In this document: piece after piece, positions 22,702-31,048 of the stretch
Layout: the number at the start of each line of letters is the position of its first letter
Position numbering within the stretch: the stretch's first letter is position 1
Source: JBMNQI01 sp050944055
Lineage (GTDB): Bacteria; Bacillota; Clostridia; Oscillospirales; Oscillospiraceae
NCBI GenBank assembly: GCA_050944055.1
Contig: JBMNQI010000022.1
Coordinates: forward strand, 1 to 31,048
Direction of reading: 5' to 3'
DNA: 31,048 nucleotides
The notes under the pieces: model-generated
Told to the model about the DNA's origin: nothing
Databases searched by the model: none
What the model saw: only the letters and a program-made list of their open reading frames with translations
Position numbers and translations under genes: made by a program

Positions 22702-24366
22702 TTACATAATCCATCGAGCCAGAAAATCCGAGGTCCTGCGAAGCTGCTCGGCGCAGGAATCAGCCGTTTCCCCGCGGGCAAGCGTATAGATTTTCAGCTT
22801 CGGCTCCGTGCCGGACGGGCGCACGAGGACCATGGTCCCGCCTTCAAGCGAAAAGCGCAAAACGTCCGAGCCTTCTGGCAAATAGTCCCTGACCTCCTCG
22901 ACTCTTATGCCGCCTATTTCGCTTGGCACGCTGCTTCTGAGAGACTGCATTATTGCCCTGATTCGCTCCTGCCCTTCGACGCCTTCCATTAATATATTCC
23001 TTGTCCGTTCGTCATAGAAGCCGAACTTCCGCCAGAGCTCTTCAAGCGCCGGCATCACTCCGCCGCCGCGGGATATATGGTATGCAGCCATCTCGGCTAT
23101 GAGCATGGAGGCGCTGACGCCGTCCTTGTCGCGCACATCGGTGCCCGGCATATAGCCGAAGCTCTCCTCAAAAGAGAAGACTACTTCAGGCCCTCCCGTC
23201 TCCTCGAACTTTTTAATAAGCTCCGCCATGTATTTAAATCCGGTAAAAGTGTCGTAGCACTCCGCGCCGTAGCTCTCCGCGACGCAGCGTGCAAGCTCGG
23301 TCGTTACTATCGTTTTAATCACGGCGGGCCTATTTGGAAGGCGGCCTGCGCGCTTCCGGGCCCCGAGTATATAGTCCGTCAGAAGCACTCCCGTTTGGTT
23401 GCCGCTCATATGGACGTATTCGTCCCCTTGACTTATGAGCATACCGACCCTGTCCGAATCCGGGTCGGTGCCGATTATTAAATCCGCTTTGACCTGTTTG
23501 GCGAGTTTGACGGCCAGCGCAAAGCCCTCCGGATTTTCCGGATTAGGGCTGAATACCGTCGGGAAGCTCCCGTCCGGAACCATCTGCTCCGGCACGCATA
23601 CGATATTCCCTACTCCTATACGACTTAATACCTCGGGCACCAGCTCCCGCCCGGCCCCGTGGAACGGGGTATAGACCACCGTCATCCCGGCAAGAGCCGA
23701 TTTAACAGCTTCGTCGGCGAAGCTCTGGCAAAGCACAGCCTGAAGATAGGCCTCGTCGGTTTCGCGTCCCATAACGGTTATTAAGCCGGCTTTTTGGGCG
23801 TCTTCAAAGCTCATGTACCTGACGCCCTCGAAAATGTCCGTCGCCTCCATAAGCCCCGCGACCTCGGCGGCATGCTCCGGCGGAAGCTGAGCCCCGTCCG
23901 CCCAGTAGACCTTGTATCCGTTATACTCCTTCGGATTGTGGCTCGCCGTTATGTTTATGCCCGCGATGCAGCCGTAATGCCTAATCGCAAAGCTGATTTC
24001 AGGCGTCGGGCGCATATCGTCGAAAATCCGGACGTGCAGCCCGTTTGCGGCCAGCACCCCGGCGGCGGCCTCGGCAAACTCCCTGCTGTGCTCCCTGCAG
24101 TCGTAGCACACGGCGCACGTCCCCCCGCCCCTGAGCAGCATTAGCTCCGCCATAGCCTGCGTCGCCCAGCGCACCACATGAATATTCATACGGGCTAAAC
24201 CGGTTGACATAATTCCACGCAAACCGGCGGTGCCGAAACGCAGGGGCTCGTGAAAGCGGGATTCTATCTCGACCTCGTCGTCACTGATGCTTAAAAGCTC
24301 CGCGCGCTCTTCGTCTGAAAGCCGCGGGCTTTTGAGCCATTTATAATACTCAGTCTTCGCCCTCAT
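22702..24366 (-). CDS. pgcA: Alpha-phosphoglucomutase / phosphomannomutase family
   Basis: A 554-residue alpha-D-phosphohexomutase that interconverts glucose-1-phosphate and glucose-6-phosphate (mannose and ribose forms are possible). Motifs in order: LRFGTAGLRGIM, active-site phosphoserine S142 in INITASHNPKEYNGYKVYW, metal-binding GTDPDSDRVG, sugar-binding FSFEESFGYM and phosphate-binding VRPSGTEPKLKIY. All four classical loops are intact and length matches PgcA. It would supply precursors for cell-wall glycans, which fits the envelope genes upstream. Its ATG overlaps the upstream small gene by 17 bases. Confidence 0.93.
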   Translation of the reverse strand: MRAKTEYYKWLKSPRLSDEERAELLSISDDEVEIESRFHEPLRFGTAGLRGIMSTGLARMNIHVVRWATQAMAELMLLRGGGTCAVCYDCREHSREFAEAAAGVLAANGLHVRIFDDMRPTPEISFAIRHYGCIAGINITASHNPKEYNGYKVYWADGAQLPPEHAAEVAGLMEATDIFEGVRYMSFEDAQKAGLITVMGRETDEAYLQAVLCQSFADEAVKSALAGMTVVYTPFHGAGRELVPEVLSRIGVGNIVCVPEQMVPDGSFPTVFSPNPENPEGFALAVKLAKQVKADLIIGTDPDSDRVGMLISQGDEYVHMSGNQTGVLLTDYILGARKRAGRLPNRPAVIKTIVTTELARCVAESYGAECYDTFTGFKYMAELIKKFEETGGPEVVFSFEESFGYMPGTDVRDKDGVSASMLIAEMAAYHISRGGGVMPALEELWRKFGFYDERTRNILMEGVEGQERIRAIMQSLRSSVPSEIGGIRVEEVRDYLPEGSDVLRFSLEGGTMVLVRPSGTEPKLKIYTLARGETADSCAEQLRRTSDFLARWIM

Positions 24367-24643
24367 CCCTGATCTCTCCCTCGGCGGTTAATAAAGTCCT
24401 ACCCAGCTGCTCCATAGACTTAGGGACATATATATCCATGCCGCCGCCGGTATACCCGAATACGACCTTCATAAACCGTCCTGACTGGGGATACGACAGG
24501 AGCGTCGGGACGCCGTAGCTGCGCATCATTGACAGAATCAGCTCAAAATCCAGGGCCGACCCTCCGATATTCCCTATAAAAACGGGCTCCTCCGGCTCGC
24601 CGTTTTCCGTCAGAGGCCATGGCAGCTCATCATTGTGTTTCAT
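24350..24643 (-). CDS. Small DUF2007-like protein
   Basis: A 97-residue soluble protein, not firmly recognised. Residues 20-85 resemble the DUF2007 ferredoxin-like fold: EPVFIGNIGGSALDFELILSMMRSYGVPTLL, then GGMDIYVPKSMEQLGRTLL. The polar N- and C-termini (DEGED) look disordered. GAGGAGGAG precedes the ATG at 24643. Its 3' end overlaps pgcA by 17 bases, so translation is likely coupled. Function is unknown. Confidence 0.6.
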   Translation of the reverse strand: MKHNDELPWPLTENGEPEEPVFIGNIGGSALDFELILSMMRSYGVPTLLSYPQSGRFMKVVFGYTGGGMDIYVPKSMEQLGRTLLTAEGEIRDEGED

Positions 24644-24661
24644 ATTCTCCTCCTCGGTGCT

Positions 24662-25144
24662 CTATTTATGGTACTTGCCGCCGCTTAATATCATAAACGC
24701 CCTGTAAACCTGCTCAAGCAGGACGATACGCGCCAAATGGTGCGGGAGGGTCATTTTCGAAAGCGACAGGCGCCGCCCGGAGGCTTGTTTGACTTTTTCC
24801 GAAAGCCCGTGCGAACCGCCTATCAAAAACACTATTTTGGACGAACCGGAGACGGCTTCGGCCTGAAGAATCCCGGCAAATTCCTCGCTTGTAGCCGCCG
24901 GGCCCTCTACGCAGAGAGAAATTACGCAGTCCGAACGCTGGATTTTTGACAGTATCGCCTCCGCTTCCCTCCCGAGCGCGTCTTCTATCTGCGCCTTTGA
25001 AGGCGATGCCGGCAGGCGGTTTTCGGGTATCTCGACTATTTCCGGGCGGCAAAACGCGCCGAGGCGCTTGATGTATTCATCCTGCGCCCTTATGAAATAG
25101 TCTTCTTTTAGCTTTCCCACGCAAATAATTTTGATTCCAAGCAT
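24662..25144 (-). CDS. rlmH: 23S rRNA pseudouridine-1915 N3-methyltransferase RlmH
   Basis: A 160-residue SPOUT methyltransferase that methylates pseudouridine 1915 in helix 69 of 23S rRNA. It starts MLGIKIICVGKLKEDYF and has the knot motif VFLIGGSHGLSEKV. It ends in HHLARIVLLEQVYRAFMILSGGKYHK-type residues that complete the active site. ATG 25144 fits the family length of 159; an in-frame ATG at 25159 overlaps the yycJ stop. Linkage to the wal operon is common in Firmicutes. Confidence 0.94.
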   Translation of the reverse strand: MLGIKIICVGKLKEDYFIRAQDEYIKRLGAFCRPEIVEIPENRLPASPSKAQIEDALGREAEAILSKIQRSDCVISLCVEGPAATSEEFAGILQAEAVSGSSKIVFLIGGSHGLSEKVKQASGRRLSLSKMTLPHHLARIVLLEQVYRAFMILSGGKYHK

Positions 25145-25155
25145 ATACATTCCCG

Positions 25156-25947
25156 TCAAAGCTTATAGACGCGGCCGATTTCGCAGCGGGGCGCCACGTC
25201 AAGGCAAAGATCTCTCCCGGGGACTGCCCCGGCCGAGGTTACTGCGTCCGCTACCGTAAGCTGCGCAAGCTCCGGCGTATTGTTCTCTTTGCTCAAGTGG
25301 GCGAGGATTAACGTCTCCGTCCCGCTTTTAACTAGCTGCGCTGCCGCCGAGCCGCAGTCAGTATTGGAAAGGTGGCCGTTCTCCCCGCGTATCCTCCGCT
25401 TCAGGTACGGCGGGTAATGCCCTATTCTGAGCATCTCAAGATCGTGGTTCGCCTCTAGCACAATTAGCCTCGCGCCCCGGACGCCCCCCATAACCTCCGG
25501 CGTCACGCATCCTAAGTCCGTTGCAAAGCCCATGCTATGCCCGCCGGACAGCTCAAACCTGAAGCCTACGCTCCCCGCCGTGTCATGAGGTGTCTTGAAG
25601 GCTTTTATGTAAACCTCTCCCAGGTAAAAAGCGTCGCCCTCGCCAAAGAGTATCAGATTATTCCTTATCTCCGGCAGCATCGAAAGCAGCGCTCCTCCCG
25701 TCCCGCGGGAAGCGTACACCGGAATGCCATAATACTTTTGCAGCATCCGGAGCCCTGCTATATGGTCGCTGTGCTCGTGCGTAATAAGCACACCCGAGAG
25801 GTCGGAAAGCTCCAGACAGCGCTCTGACAGCGCGCTCTTTATGCGCCGCAGTGAAATTCCGGCGTCTATAAGTATATGAGTGCCGCCGTCGCTGAGCAGC
25901 GAGCAGTTCCCGCTTGACGAGCTTGCTATCGTAAAAAATTCGGCCAT
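25156..25947 (-). CDS. yycJ: MBL-fold hydrolase YycJ/WalJ
   Basis: A 263-residue metallo-beta-lactamase-fold protein. The N-terminal FFTIASSSSGNCSLL and the zinc-binding THEHSDHIAGL (His57, His59, Asp61, His62) are characteristic of YycJ. ANHDLEML and GHLSN further on carry more ligands. YycJ is a predicted 5' exonuclease linked to DNA repair and coordination of cell division. It is normally the last gene of walRKHIJ; here murA separates it from yycI. Confidence 0.92.
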   Translation of the reverse strand: MAEFFTIASSSSGNCSLLSDGGTHILIDAGISLRRIKSALSERCLELSDLSGVLITHEHSDHIAGLRMLQKYYGIPVYASRGTGGALLSMLPEIRNNLILFGEGDAFYLGEVYIKAFKTPHDTAGSVGFRFELSGGHSMGFATDLGCVTPEVMGGVRGARLIVLEANHDLEMLRIGHYPPYLKRRIRGENGHLSNTDCGSAAAQLVKSGTETLILAHLSKENNTPELAQLTVADAVTSAGAVPGRDLCLDVAPRCEIGRVYKL

Positions 25948-26054
25948 CAGGTAAGAAAACCTCCCCCGCGCATGGGCTTAGATCACAGTATCCATCTCCC
26001 CCGCCTGGGAGGCAATAGCCGGCGCGTCCAAGAGCAGATTACCACACTTCCGCT

Positions 26055-26084
26055 AAAAAATCCAGGGCAGCTTTTGCTGCCCTG
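26055..26084 (-). terminator. Terminator after murA
   Basis: Stem CAGGGCAGC / GCTGCCCTG (26063-26084) around TTTT. On the minus strand it is followed by a T-run, seen as AAAAAA at 26055-26060 on the plus strand. Confidence 0.8.
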
Positions 26085-26103
26085 TAACAATCTGATTTTA
26101 ATA

Positions 26104-27399
26104 TCAGCCCGCGCTTGCCGCAAGCTCCTTTTCCTCAGGAACGGCGACGCATTTTATATCCGCCCCGACCGCGCTTAGCTTTTCGACAATATTTTCGTAA
26201 CCCCGCTCGATGTGGTGGATATTGTCGATCTCGGTGACGCCTTCGGCGCACAGCCCCGCTATGACAAGAGCGGCTCCGGCGCGAAGGTCGCAGGCGCATA
26301 TCGGCGCTCCCGAGAGCGAGGGCACGCCCTCTATAACGGCTACCTTTCCGTCCACATATATATGCGAGCCCAGTCTGTTGAGCTCGTCGACATATCGGAA
26401 CCTGTTGTCCCACACGCCCTCCGTTATAACGCTTGTTCCTTCGGCAATACTCAGAATAACGGCCATCTGAGGCTGCATATCCGTCGGAAACCCGGGGTAT
26501 GGGAGCGTCTTGATATTTGTGCGGACAAGCGGACCTGTGCGGCGGACAAGAACTGAGTCGTCATGCGGCTCAACCTCGGCCCCGACCTCGACAAGCTTTG
26601 CCGTTATGCATTCAAGGTGCTTTGGTATTACGTTCTTAATGAGCACTTCCCCGCCCGTGGCCGTAACAGCGGCCATATATGTTCCCGCCTCTATCTGGTC
26701 GGGTATGATGGAATAGGTGCCGCCGCCGAGGCGGCTGACACCGCGGATCTTAATAATATTTGTACCGGCGCCCATTATATCGGCGCCCATGGAGTTGAGG
26801 AAGTTTGCCACGTCGACAATATGCGGTTCCTTGGCGGCGTTTTCTATTACGGTCAGGCCGTCTGCCAAAACTGCGGCGAGCATAATGTTGATAGTGGCCC
26901 CAACCGAAACGATATCCAGATACACGCTTGCCCCTCGAAGCCCTCCGGGGCCGGCCTCCGCCACCACAATACCGTTTTGGATATCGACCTTAGCGCCCAT
27001 AGCCTCGAATCCCTTTATATGCTGGTCTATGGGGCGCGCACCGAAGTCGCAGCCTCCCGGCATGGCGACGTTTGCGGACCCGAAACGCCCGAGCAGCGCT
27101 CCAAGCAGATAATATGAAGCGCGGATACGTCGCATCAGCTCATAAGGAACGTCATTATTGCGGGCATGAGTGCTGTCTATTACTATGGTTCCCCTATTGA
27201 GCATGCGCACATCCGCGCCGAGCTCACGCAGCATGCTGAGCAAAAGCGTCACGTCGCTGATTTCCGGAATGTTCTCAATACGGCAGATACCGTCTACCAT
27301 AAGAGCCGCCGGTATAATCGCTACCGCGGCGTTTTTGGCTCCGCTTATGGATATTTCTCCAAATAATTGTTTTCCGCCATGAATCACATATTTGTTCAC
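26104..27399 (-). CDS. murA: UDP-N-acetylglucosamine 1-carboxyvinyltransferase
   Basis: A 431-residue enolpyruvyl transferase for the first committed step of peptidoglycan synthesis. It has the N-terminal ISGAKNAAVAIIPA with Lys22 and Asn23, and the active-site loop MPGGCDFGARP with Cys117, the residue that fosfomycin modifies in this family. The cysteine is present, so sensitivity would be expected, not proven. Many Firmicutes carry two murA copies; which copy this is cannot be told. The start is GTG 27399, seven bases after GAGGG. It has its own promoter and sits between yycI and yycJ. Confidence 0.95.
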   Translation of the reverse strand: MNKYVIHGGKQLFGEISISGAKNAAVAIIPAALMVDGICRIENIPEISDVTLLLSMLRELGADVRMLNRGTIVIDSTHARNNDVPYELMRRIRASYYLLGALLGRFGSANVAMPGGCDFGARPIDQHIKGFEAMGAKVDIQNGIVVAEAGPGGLRGASVYLDIVSVGATINIMLAAVLADGLTVIENAAKEPHIVDVANFLNSMGADIMGAGTNIIKIRGVSRLGGGTYSIIPDQIEAGTYMAAVTATGGEVLIKNVIPKHLECITAKLVEVGAEVEPHDDSVLVRRTGPLVRTNIKTLPYPGFPTDMQPQMAVILSIAEGTSVITEGVWDNRFRYVDELNRLGSHIYVDGKVAVIEGVPSLSGAPICACDLRAGAALVIAGLCAEGVTEIDNIHHIERGYENIVEKLSAVGADIKCVAVPEEKELAASAG

Positions 27400-27469
27400 T
27401 CCATCACCCTCTCAAACGGAGTATTGCCATGAAACGACAAAATAAACCTATCACATTATTCCTTTGCGA

Positions 27470-27498
27470 ATTATAACACTCAATAAATGAAAAATCAA
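27470..27498 (-). promoter_or_regulatory. murA promoter
   Basis: On the minus strand TTGATT (27498-27493) and perfect TATAAT (27475-27470) with a 17-base spacer. This allows murA, yycJ and the genes after them to be expressed apart from walK-yycH-yycI. Confidence 0.75.
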
Positions 27499-27601
27499 AC
27501 AAAAAATACTTTTAATTACATATTAGTAACAAATATTATGAAAACTTTGGTTGAACAAGGCAGTAAAACCGCATTAAACCGCGCAAAATTGCTTATTGCC
27601 G

Positions 27602-28378
27602 TTATTTTATAAGCGCGCCATTGACGCCGTTAATATAATATTCTCCGGTGTCGGTTATGATTCTCCACACAGGAGTCAGCTCAAAGTCGCCGGCCACGGG
27701 AGCGGCCATCGAATACCCAAGCTCAATATTCGTTACCTCAGTGCATATAAAACCGTTGAGGTTCATCTCCGAAACAAACCGAACAAGAGCGGTCGGCGCG
27801 TCTATGGCGGGCTTATTAATATCCGGCACGGCGGGCGAGGTTATCAGGCGGCCTGTAATTTTCACGCCGGATTCATATTTTTCAAACGTCAATACGCAGT
27901 CGTATACGGGCAGGTTGCCCAGAGTTTGATTTGCGCTTCCGTATATTTCTGCCGGCAGCACGATCCCTTTTTCTGAAAAGAGCTTGCGCATGAGTTTAAA
28001 AGCGGACTCGTCGGCAGAATAGAGAGTCATTTCAAAATCCCCTGTGCCCCTGAAATAGGCCTCGCCGAGCTCGCTGTGATAGTAGTGTATGTTTCCGCCT
28101 TTGTCATCAAATATGCAAAAGCCGAGCAGAGTTGTTGATATTTCGTTCTCTTCCGCCACGTCGCGCGCGCTGGTCAGCGCGTAAACGCCGTCCGAATCAG
28201 GCAGCGTTTCCGCCTTAAGCTCAATTCCGTTTATCCTCAATACGGTGTGAAGATCATCAAGCGCGTCCGCCCTCAGCCTGCGCGTGGTCTGAGTATCCCG
28301 CACAAGCAAAAATAGAAGCACGGCGTTCACGATAAGGAGGATGACGATTATTACGGTTTTAAGCTTTGACCATTCCAT
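27602..28378 (-). CDS. yycI: WalK regulatory membrane protein YycI
   Basis: A 258-residue protein with one N-terminal membrane helix (about 6-26, after MEWSKLK) and an extracytoplasmic YycI-type domain ending in WRIITDTGEYYINGVNGALIK. YycI and YycH hold the WalK sensor in check by membrane contacts. ATG 28378 has AGAGGA seven bases upstream, near the yycH stop. Read from sequence, it shows the same topology as Bacillus YycI. The identity is supported mainly by position and by the C-terminal motif. Confidence 0.85.
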   Translation of the reverse strand: MEWSKLKTVIIVILLIVNAVLLFLLVRDTQTTRRLRADALDDLHTVLRINGIELKAETLPDSDGVYALTSARDVAEENEISTTLLGFCIFDDKGGNIHYYHSELGEAYFRGTGDFEMTLYSADESAFKLMRKLFSEKGIVLPAEIYGSANQTLGNLPVYDCVLTFEKYESGVKITGRLITSPAVPDINKPAIDAPTALVRFVSEMNLNGFICTEVTNIELGYSMAAPVAGDFELTPVWRIITDTGEYYINGVNGALIK

Positions 28379-28389
28379 CTTGCGTCCTC

Positions 28390-29691
28390 TTATTCTGAAA
28401 TCCAAACAGGCTCGTATACCTCAGTTTTTTTCACATAGCAAAGCCTCAGTTCCCTGCCGTCTCCCGCCGCAGCGGCCGCAAGCTTTTCGGGCAGCAGCGT
28501 CACTTCCTCGTCAAGCTGCGCGAAAGCTCTTACGTTCATTTCCAGCCGTGTTAGCCTGTTGCCGGAAAAACTGGCGGCGAGCGCAACTTCATTGTCTTCT
28601 AAACGAATGGGTATCCCGCCGAAGCTATAATTGAATGTGACCGTGAGGGAGCTTCCCTCCTCTTTTACCGATACAAGATATATATCCTGATCGCCGGAAT
28701 CGGATAGTACGGAGCAGTGCCTGGCCAGATAGCGGGCGAAAGCAACGGCTCCGGCCTTTGTAAGAGCCTCACCGCCGGCTGTTACGCCTGCGCTTCCGTA
28801 AGAGGCCCGAAAAAGCACGCTCCCATCCAGCGACACTCTCAGCGAGCCTGAGCTTTCGACATATACGTCTGTCTTGCCTTTCTCTTCCGTGTAATCTACC
28901 CCGCTCTGCGGATCGATATCGAGCACTCTTAGAAGATTTTCAAGAGCTGCCTCGCTTTCCAGCGGATTTGCCTCGCCCACCCTGGCGGGCAAAGGCGTGA
29001 CGCCTGACAGGAGGGTGTATTCATTGAGCCTTGAAAAGCCTCCGCCCAGTTCAAATGCAAAGGCCGCCCCGTTAGGCTGTACAGTTGAAAATAGCGGCCC
29101 AAAAGCCGAGCTCTTTACAGCCGTAGAGCAGCTATAGTACTTACCCGTTCCTTCGTCCCTGAACCAAAGAGACGCGCCCTGGCCTTCGACCGTGAGCAGT
29201 ATGTGCCGCAGCGCGAAGCCCGGCAGGCCTGGCGGCACGCTTGTCCCGAGCCAGTTGGCCAGCACATCGGCGGGCACAGAGCCGTAATAGTCAAAATAGA
29301 CGCTCTCTTTCTCAAGAGCCGAACGCCACTGTTCTTCATCCGTTTCTCTCAGGTCTTCGGCCGAGCCGAGGGCCTCACCGAGCACCGAGCCCACCGCGGC
29401 AAAAGCGCTTTGCGCGGTCTCCTTGTCGTACAGCGAAGCCCAGCGCCCCTCTTTTGTCATGACGGAGATGAAAAACGGCATATTTGCGCCGGACGCCAGG
29501 CTGATATTCTCATTTCCGCCTTCGGCGCCTGCTTCTTCATTGCCCGAAAAAACAGCCCTCAGCAGATCCAGGAAATTGCCACCGCCGACGCCGCTGAAGG
29601 GGCGTATTCTCGACCCCATAAAAACAGCGGAGACAATCAGCGCGAAGATTAAAAATGTTTTAAAAGCCTCAAGCCCCCGTCTTTTACTCAT
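28390..29691 (-). CDS. yycH: WalK regulatory membrane protein YycH
   Basis: A 433-residue single-pass protein. The short cytoplasmic start MSKRRGLEAFK is followed by a membrane helix (about 12-30, FLIFALIVSAVFMGS) and a large extracytoplasmic domain of the YycH type. The ATG at 29691 overlaps the walK stop by 8 bases. An upstream in-frame extension within walK is not used. Sequence conservation is low, as is usual for YycH; order and topology support the name. Confidence 0.82.
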   Translation of the reverse strand: MSKRRGLEAFKTFLIFALIVSAVFMGSRIRPFSGVGGGNFLDLLRAVFSGNEEAGAEGGNENISLASGANMPFFISVMTKEGRWASLYDKETAQSAFAAVGSVLGEALGSAEDLRETDEEQWRSALEKESVYFDYYGSVPADVLANWLGTSVPPGLPGFALRHILLTVEGQGASLWFRDEGTGKYYSCSTAVKSSAFGPLFSTVQPNGAAFAFELGGGFSRLNEYTLLSGVTPLPARVGEANPLESEAALENLLRVLDIDPQSGVDYTEEKGKTDVYVESSGSLRVSLDGSVLFRASYGSAGVTAGGEALTKAGAVAFARYLARHCSVLSDSGDQDIYLVSVKEEGSSLTVTFNYSFGGIPIRLEDNEVALAASFSGNRLTRLEMNVRAFAQLDEEVTLLPEKLAAAAAGDGRELRLCYVKKTEVYEPVWISE

Positions 29692-31048
29692 CGCAATCAC
29701 CCGCGGCCGGAAGGAAGATGCGGACTGTCGTCCCCTCGCCGTGAACGCTCTCAAGCGTAATATCGCCATGATGCTGGAGCACGATTTCACGCGCTATGGC
29801 AAGTCCCAGCCCCGTGCCTCCCGACTCGCGCGACCGGGCCTTGTCCACCCTGTAAAAACGCTCGAAAACCCTGGGCAGGTCCTCTTCAGGTATGCCTATC
29901 CCGTTGTCCCGTACCGTGATGCAGATCTGTTTTTCCGCCTGCTCCGCAGATATGCGGATTGTGCCTCCGTTCGGCGTGTACTTAAGCGCGTTTGAAACAA
30001 CATTCATAATGACCTGCTCAATCCTCGCCTTATCCCCGCATATCATAGGCAGATCGCTCTTTATACCAAGCAGGATTATATGGTCCCGGCGCTGCGCATC
30101 CAAAAGAACGGCGTCGTATACGTTTTCGATGGACTTATATATGCTGAATTTCTCCACATTCATTTCCGCCTTGCCGTAGTCAAAGCGTGAAAGCGTCAGC
30201 AGGTCCTGAACTATTCTCGTCATACGGTCTGTCTCGTTGAGTATGACGCTGAGGAAGGAGGCGACCATCTCCGGCGGCAGCTCCTTGTTTTCCGACAGCG
30301 TCTCGGTATAGCTGCGTATGTTCGTAAGAGGCGTGCGAAGCTCGTGCGATACGTTGGCAACAAATTCGCGCCGGACGTCTTCAGTCTTTTTCTGCTCGGT
30401 CACGTCGTGTATAACCGCAAGTACGCCGCCGAGCGCCTCCTCGCCCGGAAATGACGCAAGGTAAAGCTCCAGGTCACGCCCGGCCGCCCTGTGCTCTAGC
30501 TCGACGCTTTCCGACGGTTTCAGGGCGAGCAGCGCCCCGAAGCCGTATACATCCCCGAAGATGGAATCGTAGGTGTCGCCCGCGCTTATTTCGCGCCCCA
30601 GCATCTGCTCGGCGGCGGGATTCTTATGTATGACCGAGCCGTCGCGCGAGAAAGCCACAACCCCGTCGGTCATATGCAAAAAAAGCGTGTCAAGCTTCCG
30701 GCGCTCGTTTTCTATTTCGTCGAGCGTCGTCTTGAGCACTCTTGCCATATTGTTGAACGTGTTTGTCAGCACGCCTATTTCGTCGCGCGAACCTACCTCC
30801 AGCTTCCTCCCGAAATCCCCCGCGGCAACGCGCTCCGCCCCCTCGGTAAGCCTTTCTATGGGGGCTATCATGCTCTTTGAGAGCAGGAAGCTCAGAAGTA
30901 CGGAAATGATAAGGCCGATTATCAGAGCCTCCAGGATTATCATGAAAAGCTGAGCGTTAAGCGTGTCCACAGCCTTGCGCGTATCTTTTATGTAAACCAC
31001 ATAGCTGTTGCCGCCGCCGCTTATCGGAAGCGCGACGTCCATATAATC
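29684..31048 (-). CDS. walK: Sensor histidine kinase WalK, 5' end missing
   Basis: The frame is open to the window edge (31048), so the N-terminus and first membrane helix are outside. Visible parts in order are the end of an extracellular sensor region, a membrane helix (about LFMIILEALIIGLIISVLLSF), HAMP, a PAS domain, and a HisKA box FVANVSHELRTPLTNI with the phospho-histidine. The catalytic domain has an N-box (NVVSNALKYTP), DNGIGIPEEDLPRVFERFYR and GGTGLGLAIAREI. This is the WalK/VicK/YycG arrangement, which controls cell-wall metabolism through WalR. walR would lie just outside to the right. Order with yycH and yycI supports the name. Confidence 0.9.
   Translation of the reverse strand, partial: DYMDVALPISGGGNSYVVYIKDTRKAVDTLNAQLFMIILEALIIGLIISVLLSFLLSKSMIAPIERLTEGAERVAAGDFGRKLEVGSRDEIGVLTNTFNNMARVLKTTLDEIENERRKLDTLFLHMTDGVVAFSRDGSVIHKNPAAEQMLGREISAGDTYDSIFGDVYGFGALLALKPSESVELEHRAAGRDLELYLASFPGEEALGGVLAVIHDVTEQKKTEDVRREFVANVSHELRTPLTNIRSYTETLSENKELPPEMVASFLSVILNETDRMTRIVQDLLTLSRFDYGKAEMNVEKFSIYKSIENVYDAVLLDAQRRDHIILLGIKSDLPMICGDKARIEQVIMNVVSNALKYTPNGGTIRISAEQAEKQICITVRDNGIGIPEEDLPRVFERFYRVDKARSRESGGTGLGLAIAREIVLQHHGDITLESVHGEGTTVRIFLPAAGDCDE

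Noticed and set aside
1..31048. CRISPR array, prophage or transposon
   Set aside because: No repeat-spacer array, integrase, transposase or terminal inverted repeats were seen in the window.

Overview
The window reads as chromosomal DNA from an anaerobic, endospore-forming Gram-positive bacterium of the class Clostridia, possibly Oscillospirales-like. The lineage is an inference. The evidence is a SpoVM / SipL / SpoIVA coat-basement cluster (SipL is a clostridial protein), SpoIID and SpoIIP, an NfnAB electron-bifurcating transhydrogenase, Rex, a WalK/YycH/YycI/YycJ operon, strong AGGAGG ribosome binding sites and moderately high GC. No phage, transposon or CRISPR array was seen. The first ~380 bases hold no certain gene, and the right edge cuts walK.

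Layout. 383-1558: a REC-HDOD response regulator. 1570-1956 (-): a membrane-anchored FMN-binding protein. 2184-3717: an Rnk-type regulator and a Ctc/L25 ribosomal protein; look-alike hairpins lie before and after rnk. 3760-6200: a TetR regulator and a radical SAM enzyme, each preceded by the same 18-bp palindromic operator. 6261-6560 (-): two tRNA-Ser genes with their own promoter and terminator. 6577-10324 (-): leuC-leuD-leuB-coaX behind a consensus promoter. 10403-13990 (+): a ~200-nt structured RNA, a 51-aa membrane miniprotein, spoVM (24 codons), sipL and spoIVA. 14041-16449 (+): nfnA-nfnB with a 9-12-9 inverted repeat abutting the -35. 16527-20339: spoIID (-), citrate synthase (+) and spoIIP (-). 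20342-22161 (+): rex and an SLH-domain protein. 22256-22582 (+): two tandem cysteine-rich miniproteins. 22702-31048 (-), 5' to 3': walK (partial), yycH, yycI, murA, yycJ, rlmH, a small DUF2007-like gene and a phosphoglucomutase.

How it works together. One theme is endospore assembly. SpoVM, SpoIVA and SipL build the basement layer of the coat, and SpoIID and SpoIIP remodel peptidoglycan during engulfment. A second theme is redox balance and central metabolism: NfnAB, Rex, citrate synthase and leucine synthesis. A third is cell-envelope homeostasis: the WalK group, MurA and the SLH protein. The items most worth a second look are the structured RNA and miniprotein directly upstream of spoVM, the TetR / radical SAM regulon with its duplicated operator, and the tandem Cys-rich miniproteins. 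Family assignments rest on recognised motifs and were not checked by database search.
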